From contig NZ_CP054931.1 in NCBI RefSeq assembly GCF_013364355.1, forward strand, positions 1,612,001 through 1,676,000: a stretch of 64,000 nucleotides of DNA. The letters run 5' to 3'. Shown in pieces: positions 8,638-17,058 of the stretch. The notes beneath the pieces were generated by a model. That model saw only the letters and a list, made by a program, of their open reading frames with translations, was not told where the DNA came from and did no database searches. The position numbers and the translations under genes are program-made. Origin of the DNA: Stenotrophomonas sp. NA06056. GTDB lineage: Bacteria > Pseudomonadota > Gammaproteobacteria > Xanthomonadales > Xanthomonadaceae. Positions within the stretch are counted from its first letter, which is position 1; each line of letters begins with the position of its first letter.

Positions 8638-9717
8638 CTAGACGGGGCTTTCCGTTTGTGGGGCGATCCCAGAGTCCGTTGCCCGTCCGTCGCGCTGCCT
8701 AATCAGGCGGAACGCGGCTTGCCTGTTCTTTTGCGAGAGACTTCTGCTCATCGAGACTGTGCGTAGATGATCGCGCACCTTGTCGTAAGCATCGCTTGGC
8801 GAATCTGCCACCCACCCAAGTGCCAATGCAGTCCAATAGTCTGATTCGCACTGAAGCCCCGCCGTAATGGTTTGTATATACGGGAAATCTGGTCCGAGAA
8901 TCGCCTCAACGTCCCTAAGTGGCTGTTCAAGTAAGATGAGCGCGCGCACAAAGTCATCGGCGCTGATCAGACTGTACGTGTTTAGCGGGCTGCTGACTCG
9001 CCAGTGGCCTTCCTCTCCCATGAATACTGTGGTGTTTCCTGCAGTTACTGTCCGCGCGGCTTCACCGTTGGGGGAGAGGTACAGCCCTGGGTCGTTCCAG
9101 CCAGAAGGGTAGGTTATGTCCGATGGCACCTCGGCTGGATTGAGGTAGATGCAGGTGTCCTGTAGTGGTGATACCAGCTCCGCCCGCGCGTTTTCCAGCA
9201 TTGGTGCTCCGTCTGCGCTGGTCGGTTCCTGAGCATGCGCCCGGGATGTCCCGCCGGTGGCAACAGGCGCATCTTCGCCGGTTCTTTCGCCCGGCGATCG
9301 GGTGCGCCGATCGCGAACCCATGTGACGACCGAAACCCATATCAGCGCCACCAACAAGATCGGAACCAGGGTGAGAAGCGATGCAGCGTGGACGCCTTGG
9401 ACCGGTGGTTGATGCAGTTGTGCCAGTACCCAGGCAATGGTCCAGATCGAAAAAATGATAAGACTGACCAGTAGGCGCCAGGGAAGGTCGCGAAAGTGCC
9501 AGGGGCGCGTGAGCAAGAGGAGGACGACAATCTCTGCAGCGGATATCGATGAGAACCTTACTACCAGATCGCCGGGATAAGACTGATCTTGCCGGGAAAT
9601 TCCGTGGCTGCTGATCCATTGATCCGGCTGAAAGCCGGTCGTGATGTAGAGCACAGTGAGGCCAATCCAGACCGCCGCGGCAATTCCAAGCGCTGTAGTG
9701 CGTGGTGAGGGTTTCAT
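8638..9717 (-). CDS. Membrane protein with C-terminal soluble domain, unknown function
   Basis: A 359-residue protein. Hydrophobic segments lie at about 8-27, 55-70, 81-100 and 110-133, giving four membrane spans. A charged linker follows, then a soluble domain of about 180 residues containing CIYLNPAEVPSDITYPSGW, NTTVFMGEEGHWRVSS and a helical end (SLSQKNRQAAFRLIRQRDG). I do not recognise the family. It lies downstream of the three-gene exported-protein operon on the same strand but is separated by about 210 bp, so it may be independent. The 3' end abuts the IS3 remnant. Confidence 0.6.
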   Translation of the reverse strand: MKPSPRTTALGIAAAVWIGLTVLYITTGFQPDQWISSHGISRQDQSYPGDLVVRFSSISAAEIVVLLLLTRPWHFRDLPWRLLVSLIIFSIWTIAWVLAQLHQPPVQGVHAASLLTLVPILLVALIWVSVVTWVRDRRTRSPGERTGEDAPVATGGTSRAHAQEPTSADGAPMLENARAELVSPLQDTCIYLNPAEVPSDITYPSGWNDPGLYLSPNGEAARTVTAGNTTVFMGEEGHWRVSSPLNTYSLISADDFVRALILLEQPLRDVEAILGPDFPYIQTITAGLQCESDYWTALALGWVADSPSDAYDKVRDHLRTVSMSRSLSQKNRQAAFRLIRQRDGRATDSGIAPQTESPV

Positions 9718-9929
9718 GCAGGGGGGGCTCCGATTTCGTTTCCGCTGAGTGCTCGGCAGTTGCGGCAGTTCTACCGGGCGGGAGCTGTCGCTGAGGTGAG
9801 CTCCCAGTGTTACGTGAGCGGGCGCGGCGCCTTATGTAGGCGGAAGACGCGCGGATGGGATGTGATGACCTTGGCGGGATGCATACTCCGGCGCATGAAG
9901 ATTTCCTCTCGAATGCCGGCGACCACACC

Positions 9930-10370
9930 TCAACGCGCAGGCGGTTTGCACACCGGGTCGTACGAAACCTCGTATGTAGAGAAGTGACGGCCATCCTTCT
10001 CTAGTTTCGCGTGATCCAGCATCGCGAGCATTTCCGAGCGCCCGAGTGTCTGAGAGCCACCCTCTCCGTCGAGAGTCAACGTGTAGCCATCCCTCAACGC
10101 AGCGCGGATATCACGCTTGTAGGATATGTAGTGGGCCACCCATTCAGACTGCGACGGGCCAATCACCGATGATCGATCGTAGCTGCTGATATTGGATGCA
10201 TGCGTCGTTGTGGCGCGAATGGAATGATCGCAGTGATTCTTCAGCGTGATACGCACGTGGTACGTCTGCTGAGGGCACCCCGCGAGGGCCATTACAAGCA
10301 TCAGTGCGCCGATGCTTCTGATGGAAGGGGTGTGCTTTCGAATCCGCTCCCGACTTGCTGCCTTGATCAT
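9930..10370 (-). CDS. Lipoprotein, third gene of an exported-protein operon
   Basis: A 146-residue predicted lipoprotein: long basic N-terminus, hydrophobic stretch, lipobox MALAGC near residue 32. The mature part is small and contains three cysteines besides the lipidated one (KNHCDHSI, DPVCKP). Its start overlaps the stop of the upstream gene by four bases (ATGA), so it is translationally coupled to it. Function is unknown. A cell-envelope role alongside its two exported partners is an inference. Confidence 0.65.
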   Translation of the reverse strand: MIKAASRERIRKHTPSIRSIGALMLVMALAGCPQQTYHVRITLKNHCDHSIRATTTHASNISSYDRSSVIGPSQSEWVAHYISYKRDIRAALRDGYTLTLDGEGGSQTLGRSEMLAMLDHAKLEKDGRHFSTYEVSYDPVCKPPAR

Positions 10371-11113
10371 CGCTCGTCCTGCGCATCCTGGGGGTCGACG
10401 TCGTCATCCTCCGCAGCTGCGTCCGCCATCGAATTGATGTAGTTGGCTGTTCCTCCAGGCAGCGATTCGGGCGAAAGTGCCAAGGCCGCCATCGTCATGT
10501 TGGTTTGGAAGACGTACGGGTACGGCACCCAGCCTGGAGCATCGTTGTCGGGATCGCGTTGCAGGGCCCAGGTGAAGTGGACGGGTACCGTGGCTGGTTT
10601 CTGCAGGTCTGTCAGGTAGCTTTTCCAGCTCCGCTTGGTGTCTGGTATCAAATCACCCTGACTTGCATAGGCCGGTTCATCCGCCTCCATGTGCTGAATC
10701 TCGGGAATCATGCAGCGCATGCGCACGATAGCCAGCTCGCTCCCATCCGCGTTAAGTGCTGTGGGAGGGCTTGGCAGCACGGGAGCGCAGCGAATGCGGC
10801 GCTGCGCTTCGGTCATCACCTTGTAGAGCACCCGCCCGCCCTGAGCGTCCTCGATCGCTGCGGCCATGACGCCGTCCAATCCGTCGCGATATGTGCTGAG
10901 GTACTCATCGCGCACTTCTTCTTCGGTGCTGCCTGTCACCAATGAGTGAAATCGAACAATCGATTCATCGTCTTGCTGGAGGATCACGCGCATTCCAAGT
11001 GCCGCGACCTCCTCGGGGCCCGCCTCGCTCGCGTTGCCAAGACCAGGCACAGCCGCAAGCCAGGCAGCCGTCAGCCAGGAACACGTGCGCACGCTGCTGT
11101 AATTCATCCTCAA
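10367..11113 (-). CDS. Exported protein with one copy of a repeated domain, unknown function
   Basis: A 248-residue protein with a signal peptide (cleavage near GNASEA). The mature part contains AALGMRVILQQD, a SLVTGSTEEEVRDEYL helix, then RIRCAPVLPS and VRMRCMIPEI, a likely disulfide pair. The same order of elements appears twice in the upstream protein (11110-12456), so the two genes are related by domain duplication. The acidic C-terminus (AAAEDDDVDPQDAQDER) is distinctive. It overlaps both neighbours by four bases. No known function is recognised. Confidence 0.65.
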   Translation of the reverse strand: MRMNYSSVRTCSWLTAAWLAAVPGLGNASEAGPEEVAALGMRVILQQDDESIVRFHSLVTGSTEEEVRDEYLSTYRDGLDGVMAAAIEDAQGGRVLYKVMTEAQRRIRCAPVLPSPPTALNADGSELAIVRMRCMIPEIQHMEADEPAYASQGDLIPDTKRSWKSYLTDLQKPATVPVHFTWALQRDPDNDAPGWVPYPYVFQTNMTMAALALSPESLPGGTANYINSMADAAAEDDDVDPQDAQDER

Positions 11114-12456
11114 GTTCCCATCCCCTCGCAGTCGCAGGCGTCATAGTTGTCGAACAGGCTGTCAAGCTCTGTTTTCACATGTTTGATCAACGTAACCATC
11201 AACTCGGCAGCCGACGTATTGATGCCATTGCGTAGTTCCCAGCGGTCCTCGCCCGCGCGTAGTACGACGGAGACGGTAATTGCGCGAGGTTCAACGCGTT
11301 CGGTCGGCTGTGTATATCGCGCAATGAACGCGGCCATTCGTGCCTCAGGATCGATGCCGCGTAGTCGGGCGCTGTCCTGTTCCGTGAGCGCGACGGGCAT
11401 GGGGACCAGGCATGTGGCAGTGGCCTTGATCACGGGAAATGCGGGCGATCCCAACTCGGTGGGCTCCTCACCGGTGACGGTGCAGCGGGCCTCCCGCACG
11501 CGTTGAGGAAGGGCCGCCAGGACTGGTAAGGGCGCATAAGCGGATTGGGCAAAGCCTTCGGACAGCAGCATGAGCTCTTTCTGTCCGGAGTTCATTAAAT
11601 GCTCAAATGCGGCCTCGAATGACTCCTCTTTCCCGCTTCCGTGATAGGTGGTCAGGGTGAGGTAGCTGTGCTTGTTCTGCCGAACGGTGCTGTCCAGAAT
11701 CAGCTGACCTACGGCCTGCACCGACAAGCCACCCATGTCGTCTGGATGCACGCTGTCGCGAGTCAGATAGAATGCGCGCTCCTCGATTTCCTTGAACGCT
11801 TTCTTGTGCATCACACTTGCGAGGCGCACAAGCGAGCCGCTGTCAACCTTCCACTTGGCTGTCTCAGGTACTCTGGGCCGATAGAGTTCAACCCACGACT
11901 CGAAGCGGCGAACTGGCTCTGACGTCGCCGCTAGCGCCGCAGCGTCGGCCAGCAGGGTGAGCCGCTCGCGCCGGGACCGCGTGGTCTGTTTGGTTTCCTC
12001 AGGAATCGTGATGTCGGCAAAGCTGCAGCTTACCGTGACTTCCCGCCGGGCGACGCCGGTGCCGGGCGCGGGAAGGGTGCCACTGCCTGAAACGTCGCAC
12101 TTGCCATTCGCCATGACCGCATCAATGCTGCGGAAGTATCGGGCGCGGATGTTTTCCAGCTCCGCTGTTTTCATGGCGGAGTAGGTGTCGCGACGCCACC
12201 GGCGGCTGTCGGAACGCGATTCCACCAAGGCAGACATTTCGGCTTTCGACTCGCTCTCTGAATGGCCGTAGTAACTACTGAGGGTGCGCGCGCTCTCGGC
12301 ATCGTCGAACAGGAGCTGGCGTACTGCATGTACTGCTAGCTGCTCATATCGCTTCTGTTGGGTCTGCGGCGCCGGGTCCTCCTCGGCAGCGCTGGCCATC
12401 GCCGCAGGGAAGAACACGGCTGCAAAGAGAATGGCCAAGCGGTTCAGACTGATCAT
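11110..12456 (-). CDS. Exported protein with two copies of a repeated domain, unknown function
   Basis: A 448-residue protein with a clear signal peptide ending in AMASA. The first half has VHAVRQLLFDD, LSSYYGHSESES, then KCDVSGSG and VSCSF. The second half repeats the scheme: VQAVGQLILDS, LTTYHGSGKEES, then RCTVTGEE and ATCLVP. Each copy carries a cysteine pair. This is the first gene of a translationally coupled three-gene operon (four-base overlaps) of exported or lipidated proteins. I do not recognise the family. Confidence 0.65.
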   Translation of the reverse strand: MISLNRLAILFAAVFFPAAMASAAEEDPAPQTQQKRYEQLAVHAVRQLLFDDAESARTLSSYYGHSESESKAEMSALVESRSDSRRWRRDTYSAMKTAELENIRARYFRSIDAVMANGKCDVSGSGTLPAPGTGVARREVTVSCSFADITIPEETKQTTRSRRERLTLLADAAALAATSEPVRRFESWVELYRPRVPETAKWKVDSGSLVRLASVMHKKAFKEIEERAFYLTRDSVHPDDMGGLSVQAVGQLILDSTVRQNKHSYLTLTTYHGSGKEESFEAAFEHLMNSGQKELMLLSEGFAQSAYAPLPVLAALPQRVREARCTVTGEEPTELGSPAFPVIKATATCLVPMPVALTEQDSARLRGIDPEARMAAFIARYTQPTERVEPRAITVSVVLRAGEDRWELRNGINTSAAELMVTLIKHVKTELDSLFDNYDACDCEGMGT

Positions 12457-12826
12457 TTGGACCTCGGGGTGTGATCGTTGAGGTTCATAGGTGCCGATGG
12501 CAGCGAGGACGCTGCGCAGGGCGCGCCGTCCTGGATGAACCCCGCCTGGGAGCTTGCAGCAGTCATGCCGTGGCGGCTATGCAACAAGTTGCAAAACAAT
12601 GCCTCTACGGTCGATGCGCAGCACGAGGACTCCCGTCGAGATCTGCATAATGGCGGCGCTTTAGCTGATTCGATCGTCGTAATCGGCTAGGCCGTTGGTG
12701 ACGGTCGACCGCTTCGATGCGTGCGCTACGTCACGGCTCCAGTACGCAGAAGGCTCCCGCTGTCGCACGCTGCACGCAATGCTGTTTCTGCCTCTTTTCA
12801 GAACCGGAAGGCGCGCGAATCATGGC

Positions 12827-12854
12827 CCGGCCAAGGCACAAGCCTTGGCCGGGA
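12827..12854. repeat. Perfect 12-bp hairpin
   Basis: CCCGGCCAAGGC and GCCTTGGCCGGG are exact inverted copies with a 4-base spacer (ACAA). There is no T tract, so it is not a standard terminator. Confidence 0.85.
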
Positions 12855-13020
12855 TTGGCGTCCCGAACTTACGAGATACACGGTGTCGGGCTTGCAGTTG
12901 AATTTGCAGTACCGACAATGCACCGCTTGCCAGCTCATGGCGGACGGTGCGTGGGGATCAGTCGATCCGCCGGCTTTCGTATCTCGTATCCGGCACGCCA
13001 ACCCGCACCGTCCGCCACCT
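12852..13020. repeat. Long imperfect inverted repeat
   Basis: The left arm (GGATTGGCGTCCCGAACTTA then CGAGATACACGG) is matched by the reverse complement of the right arm around 12973-13005 (TTGGCGTGCCGGATACGAGAT). A third pair, GGCGGACGGTGCG near 12940 and its complement near 13007, overlaps the right arm. The parts are nested and cannot all pair at once, suggesting alternative folds or rearranged copies of one element. Confidence 0.6.
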
Positions 13021-13056
13021 CGCATCTGCAGGTGGCCACACCGTGAGGTTGCCGCT

Positions 13057-13464
13057 ATGCCTGACCTGCTTCCCGACTATCCCCGCCTGCACGCGCTGCT
13101 CGGCGATGCCGCGCGCGATCTCCCCAATGCTCTTGCCGAAAAGATGGAAGACGCCCTCAGTGATGCCGCCGAGTCTGCGCCTACCTCGGCGTTCTTCACG
13201 TTCCTGCAAGGTCACGGCAAGGGCCGTCGCGTTGATGGCGTGCCTTGGACCGAAACCCGCCTTACACCCGGCCGCGCCTTCGATCTGGCCTTGGCCACCC
13301 GCAGCGCATCAGGCATCACCGCGCTCACTGCCATGTTGCACGCCGCACACGTGGCGCGGGAGAACGACGAGCCAGGCTTCTATCCGTCGGCGGCACTGGT
13401 GGATGGTCTGTTTGATGCCTGCGAAGCATTGTCGCTGCAGGTAGAGCGCTGTCTCGTCCCTTGA
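13057..13464 (+). CDS. Small soluble protein of unknown function
   Basis: A 135-residue protein starting at MPDLLPDYPRL; the frame stays open upstream but that part reads like intergenic sequence. It is helical with no signal peptide or membrane segment. Conserved-looking parts are FFTFLQGHGKG, TPGRAFDLALATRSASGITAL and LVDGLFDACEALSLQV. The last part recalls small helical proteins with a C-terminal dimer helix, but I cannot assign a family. It precedes a lipoprotein gene by 110 bp. Confidence 0.5.
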   Translation: MPDLLPDYPRLHALLGDAARDLPNALAEKMEDALSDAAESAPTSAFFTFLQGHGKGRRVDGVPWTETRLTPGRAFDLALATRSASGITALTAMLHAAHVARENDEPGFYPSAALVDGLFDACEALSLQVERCLVP

Positions 13465-13573
13465 CTTGCCGGCGTATTGCCACGAACAGGATGAGGGGGT
13501 AGCCCGGTGCTCCCCATCCTCTGATCCTCGGTACTCTCAGGTAGACTCCGGAAAAACAACCTGGGGGAAATGA

Positions 13574-13999
13574 ATGAAGAACGTCGCAGCGCTGGCCATT
13601 GCAGCCGCTGTTCTTTCGCTGGCCGGATGCTCTACGGTGCCAGTGACGGAGGCCCAGGCCAAGCCGGTCCCTTCCGAGCGGGTCTACCTGCCGCAGTACT
13701 TCCAGAAGTCTGCTGAGCGATCAGCAACCATCTATATCAGCCGTGACAAAGGTTACTCTGGCTCCGGCTGCTCGCATGACATCTATCTCAACAACGAGAA
13801 GGTGATGGCGATCAGGCAGTCCGAGGCGGCCACGCTCCATGTTGTTCCGGGGGCCTACTTCCTCAAACTGGAAACAGGCGGTGGTCTCTGCCCGAACATT
13901 TCCACTTCGCAGAATATGACGCTGGGCGCGGGCGAGCGTCAGGTGTATCGCGTGCTGATTCCCTCCGATGGCAATCTTCGTCTGACGCGAGATCAGTAA
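13574..13999 (+). CDS. Small exported lipoprotein, paralog of the one at 3485-3955
   Basis: A 141-residue lipoprotein. The start is supported by GGGGGAAA upstream. The signal sequence ends in lipobox LAGC at residue 19. The mature part has KPVPSERVYLPQY, IYISRDKGYSGSGCSHD, and PGAYFLKLETGGGLCPN, with two further cysteines that may pair. The same order of motifs is found in the lipoprotein at 3485-3955. The function is unknown, possibly DUF2846-like. It stands just upstream of a second T4SS effector-immunity region, as the paralog stands beside the first. Confidence 0.72.
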   Translation: MKNVAALAIAAAVLSLAGCSTVPVTEAQAKPVPSERVYLPQYFQKSAERSATIYISRDKGYSGSGCSHDIYLNNEKVMAIRQSEAATLHVVPGAYFLKLETGGGLCPNISTSQNMTLGAGERQVYRVLIPSDGNLRLTRDQ

Positions 14000-14077
14000 G
14001 CTGGGGGCAGCGTTCCCGGCAAAGCCGGCCCGCTGCCTCTTGTCCCTGTTGCACGGATCGCAAAGGAACATTCTCGA

Positions 14078-14662
14078 ATGGAATTCGAGCACTGGATAAC
14101 CTGGTCACCCGGATGTTTCGAGGCCACTGCCCTTAAGCAGGGATGGCGTTTCGATGTCAGTCAAGGACTTTGGCGGATCGACATCAACCGGGTAGAAGCA
14201 CACCTGCAGCAGGATCTGGCCGCCCAGCAGTTCGGCAATTCCGTCGCCCGTTTCATTTTCGGATTTGAGATGCATCGCCTGGGCGGCGTGCTGGACGATG
14301 AAACCGTTCTGCAATCCATGGCGGCGACACGCGATCTCACACGCTACTACCGATCCAAGCGCGCGTTGCTGGCGGTCGGTCAGCTTGAATGGACGCAGGT
14401 CCGCCATCTCGATGCAGCTGCTCAATGGGGCGCCTATAGCTCCACTTTGCTGCATGCGGTCGGCAATTGGAGTGGCCAATCACGCAGGCCGAAGGACTTT
14501 GACGTCTCCTCATTCCGTACAGCGATTCAGCAGAGCCTGCAGGCGCTGACGGAGGATCAATACGCTGTCGATCCGGAATCAATGGACCTTTCGCCGCCCG
14601 AGTGGGATGAAGCTGGTCGATTCATTCATCGGAATCTGGATCCCGGTTCGCTCGATGGTTGA
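14078..14662 (+). CDS. Cytoplasmic protein of unknown function
   Basis: A 194-residue protein without signal peptide or membrane segment. It opens MEFEHWITWSPGCFEATALKQGW and contains many Trp and Tyr residues (LTRYYRSKRALLAVGQLEWTQVRH) and an acidic Pro-rich end (DPESMDLSPPEWDEAGRF). I recognise no domain. It lies in the effector-immunity neighbourhood on the same strand as the following lipoprotein and effector, but 135 bp separate it from the lipoprotein start. An accessory or immunity role is possible but unsupported. Confidence 0.5.
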   Translation: MEFEHWITWSPGCFEATALKQGWRFDVSQGLWRIDINRVEAHLQQDLAAQQFGNSVARFIFGFEMHRLGGVLDDETVLQSMAATRDLTRYYRSKRALLAVGQLEWTQVRHLDAAAQWGAYSSTLLHAVGNWSGQSRRPKDFDVSSFRTAIQQSLQALTEDQYAVDPESMDLSPPEWDEAGRFIHRNLDPGSLDG

Positions 14663-14797
14663 GCTGCCTGTGAAGTGGTAGACCAAGGTCACGACGACTT
14701 CGGAAGTGTTCGAAATGCCTGAAGAGATATTCCCGGGGCCTGTTCCACCGACGTCAATCTTCCTATAGTGGGTCCAGCCCCCCAATGGAATGGCCCG

Positions 14798-15661
14798 ATG
14801 CACCCGATGTCCTCCGGGCGGTGCCTTGCACTCGCAATCGCAATCGCCGTTAGCGCCAGTGCCTGCGCACGGCCGCCGTCCACCGAAAACGAAAGGAATC
14901 CCGCCATGTCTGGCGCAACACAGACCGGCCGCACGCTCAACGGCCACACCTATTCCGACGCGCCCGTGGACGTGAAGCTGGGGCAGAATACCTTCCGCAT
15001 CCCCGCCAACTATCTGGACAGCCAGATCGCGCCATGGCCGGGGGAGGGTGTGACGCTGGTGATCGAATGGCCGGACATGAAGCCGACGCCGCCCGGTGCC
15101 CGTGCCAATCCGCGTACGAATGATTTCCGCAAGGAGATTGCCGTCCGTATCAACTACATCGATCGCATTCCAATTGAAACTTCGCTTTCAAGGCTTTCCT
15201 CAAATGAAGCCATCACGGAGGAAAGCTCTGTGGAAAGGGGGGATCCCAGGGACCGTCTCGATCAACGCGTTGCACAGCCCGAGGCCTTGGGGCTGACGCC
15301 CTATGCAATCGACGAAGCGAAGATGGTGCTGTACGCGAAGAAGTATGAGGCGCGGTATGGGAAGCCGCCTGTCCGCAATCCGGCATCCGAACGCGACTGG
15401 TATGTTGCACGAGACGGTGCCGGGAATCTGACCAGCTTCATCAAGTGCGACAGCGCAATGTTCCTGGGGGACGGAGTTCGCCTGACGCAAGATCAGGTCG
15501 TTGATCTGGACGATCCTGTGGCTGCCGGATGCGTTCATTACTTTGTCGATATCTCTGACAGTCTCTCCATCTCCCTGCATTACAAGAGAGCTTTCTTGAA
15601 GGACTGGAAGCGCATGGAAGATGCTGTTCGTAGTGTTCTTGCGACATCACGGACACGATAA
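14798..15661 (+). CDS. Lipoprotein, predicted immunity to the following effector (X-Tfi)
   Basis: A lipoprotein of about 287 residues. Starts at 14798 (MHPMSS) or 14807 (MSSGRC) both give a signal sequence ending in the lipobox SASAC. The mature protein has TYSDAPVDVKLGQNTFRIP, WPGEGVTLVIEWPDMKP and, near the end, GCVHYFVDISDSLSISLHYKR. It is a beta-rich periplasmic protein. The XVIPCD effector gene starts 25 bp downstream, the usual order for immunity and effector in these systems. It has no visible similarity to the lipase-type immunity proteins in this window, matching the different toxic domain of its partner. Confidence 0.78.
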   Translation: MHPMSSGRCLALAIAIAVSASACARPPSTENERNPAMSGATQTGRTLNGHTYSDAPVDVKLGQNTFRIPANYLDSQIAPWPGEGVTLVIEWPDMKPTPPGARANPRTNDFRKEIAVRINYIDRIPIETSLSRLSSNEAITEESSVERGDPRDRLDQRVAQPEALGLTPYAIDEAKMVLYAKKYEARYGKPPVRNPASERDWYVARDGAGNLTSFIKCDSAMFLGDGVRLTQDQVVDLDDPVAAGCVHYFVDISDSLSISLHYKRAFLKDWKRMEDAVRSVLATSRTR

Positions 15662-15685
15662 GCGACGAGGCTCAAGGAGAAAGCA

Positions 15686-17011
15686 ATGAGCGGCCTGACC
15701 CAGAAGGACGTCAGAATCCTCAACGATTATGCGGATGCCGGTAATCGTGAGCTGTACTGGAACTACCTGTCGCAACTGCCGGGTGCGGACGGCTACGGTA
15801 CGCTTGCACTGGGCGTAGTACGCAATGACAGCTTGCCTGGGCGCGTGGCCAATGCCTACGCGCAAAGCCATGCCAGATCTCAGACTGACGAAGGTTCGCG
15901 TTTTCCCAATGCCGAGCTGAGCGAGCGCCAGTGGGAAGCATTCGGGCGGACGCTGCTGCTGGAAGATCTGCAGCTTCGACAGGCGTGGATGGGAAACGGA
16001 CGTGCGGATCTCGCGCTGAATCTGCCTGGTGCCGACGTCATGCTCGCTCATGACCGCGCTTTCGAGCAGCACAGACTGGATCCGAATTGCTGGACTCCTC
16101 GAGTGCTCCTGCAAGCCGCCTCGGACAAGAGCGGTCCCGAAAAGCTGGAACAGATCTGGACCAACATGCTCAACAATGACTATGCCGGAGGCCCGCGCGT
16201 AGGCAACACCAGCGTCGATGCCATCAGCCAGATGGGATGGGCGAAGGGTGGGCAGTACCTCACCCGGTTGAGCGTGCTGGAGGCTACCCAGGCACTGGAG
16301 GGGCGTTCAGCAGTCGATCCGAACATCATCGGTGGCAACAGCTACTACGCGATGTACTTCGAAGCGGACAGGAAGTGGGCAAGTGTCAGCGCGAGTGGCG
16401 GCCACATGTCGCTGCGCGAGATCACCAATCCGACCCGCATCGCCGAACTCAACGATGCCCGCGACGTCCGCCTGGAGCGGCAGCAGAAGGCTACCCAGTT
16501 CCACCCGGAAGACCCGTATCGAACCATCACACGCAGCCCGCTCACTGCATCGGTTGACGGCGTGCCCGACCTCCAGCGCGGCGCGTCGCGTCTGGCGGAT
16601 ATCGGGCCGGGCCACGCCGATTACGGTCTGTTGCAGCAGGTCAGCGGGCATGTCGCCGGCATCGACGCAAAAGCAGGGCGCACGCCGGATGAAAGCAGTG
16701 AACGACTGACTGCCAGCGTGATGGCCCTGGCCCGGCAAAACAACCTGGAGCGTGCCGACCATGTGCTGCTCAGCGCGCAGACGGCGGACAGCCCGGCTGG
16801 TCGCAACGTGTTCGTCGTGCAGGGTGATATGAACGACCCGGCGCACCTGAGGGCTTCCATGCCCACCGATGTGGCGGTGCAGACGCCGGTGGAGCAGTCC
16901 TTGCAGCGGCTGGAACTGGCCAGCGCGGAACGGCAGGAGGCGTTGTCGCAGCGCCAGCAGCAGGAGCTGGACAACCAGGTGCGCGAGCATCCGCAGATGC
17001 GCATGGCGTAG
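15686..17011 (+). CDS. T4SS effector with unrecognised toxic domain and XVIPCD (X-Tfe)
   Basis: A 441-residue protein with SD AAGGAG before the start. No signal peptide. Residues 1 to about 270 form a domain I do not recognise: LNDYADAGNRELYWNYLSQ, YGTLALGVVRND, GRANVA-like Asn/Ala stretches and WAKGGQYLTRLSV. Residues from about 300 form the XVIPCD: GPGHADYGLLQQVSGHVAGI, GRTPDESSERLTAS, LERADHVLLS, VFVVQGDMNDPAHLRAS and TPVEQSLQRL, then a Gln/Glu-rich tail. This predicts VirD4 recognition and T4SS export into rival cells. By gene order it may correspond to the S. maltophilia effector Smlt3024; that is from memory and unverified. Confidence 0.88.
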   Translation: MSGLTQKDVRILNDYADAGNRELYWNYLSQLPGADGYGTLALGVVRNDSLPGRVANAYAQSHARSQTDEGSRFPNAELSERQWEAFGRTLLLEDLQLRQAWMGNGRADLALNLPGADVMLAHDRAFEQHRLDPNCWTPRVLLQAASDKSGPEKLEQIWTNMLNNDYAGGPRVGNTSVDAISQMGWAKGGQYLTRLSVLEATQALEGRSAVDPNIIGGNSYYAMYFEADRKWASVSASGGHMSLREITNPTRIAELNDARDVRLERQQKATQFHPEDPYRTITRSPLTASVDGVPDLQRGASRLADIGPGHADYGLLQQVSGHVAGIDAKAGRTPDESSERLTASVMALARQNNLERADHVLLSAQTADSPAGRNVFVVQGDMNDPAHLRASMPTDVAVQTPVEQSLQRLELASAERQEALSQRQQQELDNQVREHPQMRMA

Positions 17012-17027
17012 TGCGCAGCAGGGCGGA

Positions 17028-17048
17028 GCAATGGGGGGTTTCCATTGC
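17028..17048. terminator. Hairpin between convergent genes
   Basis: GCAATGG and CCATTGC form a 7-bp stem with a 7-base loop containing G and T runs, between the convergent effector gene and EF-hand gene. It can act as a terminator in both directions; there is no long T tract. Confidence 0.55.
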
Positions 17049-17058
17049 CCCGCACCGG

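Larger units (their letters stand above)
12457..13056. other. 600 bp without a recognised gene, rich in inverted repeats
   Basis: No frame here has a persuasive start or family signature. The stretch contains a perfect 12-bp hairpin (12827-12854) and a larger imperfect inverted repeat (described separately). It separates the exported-protein operon, read leftwards, from the genes read rightwards, so it must also hold divergent promoters; none stands out by eye. Confidence 0.5.
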
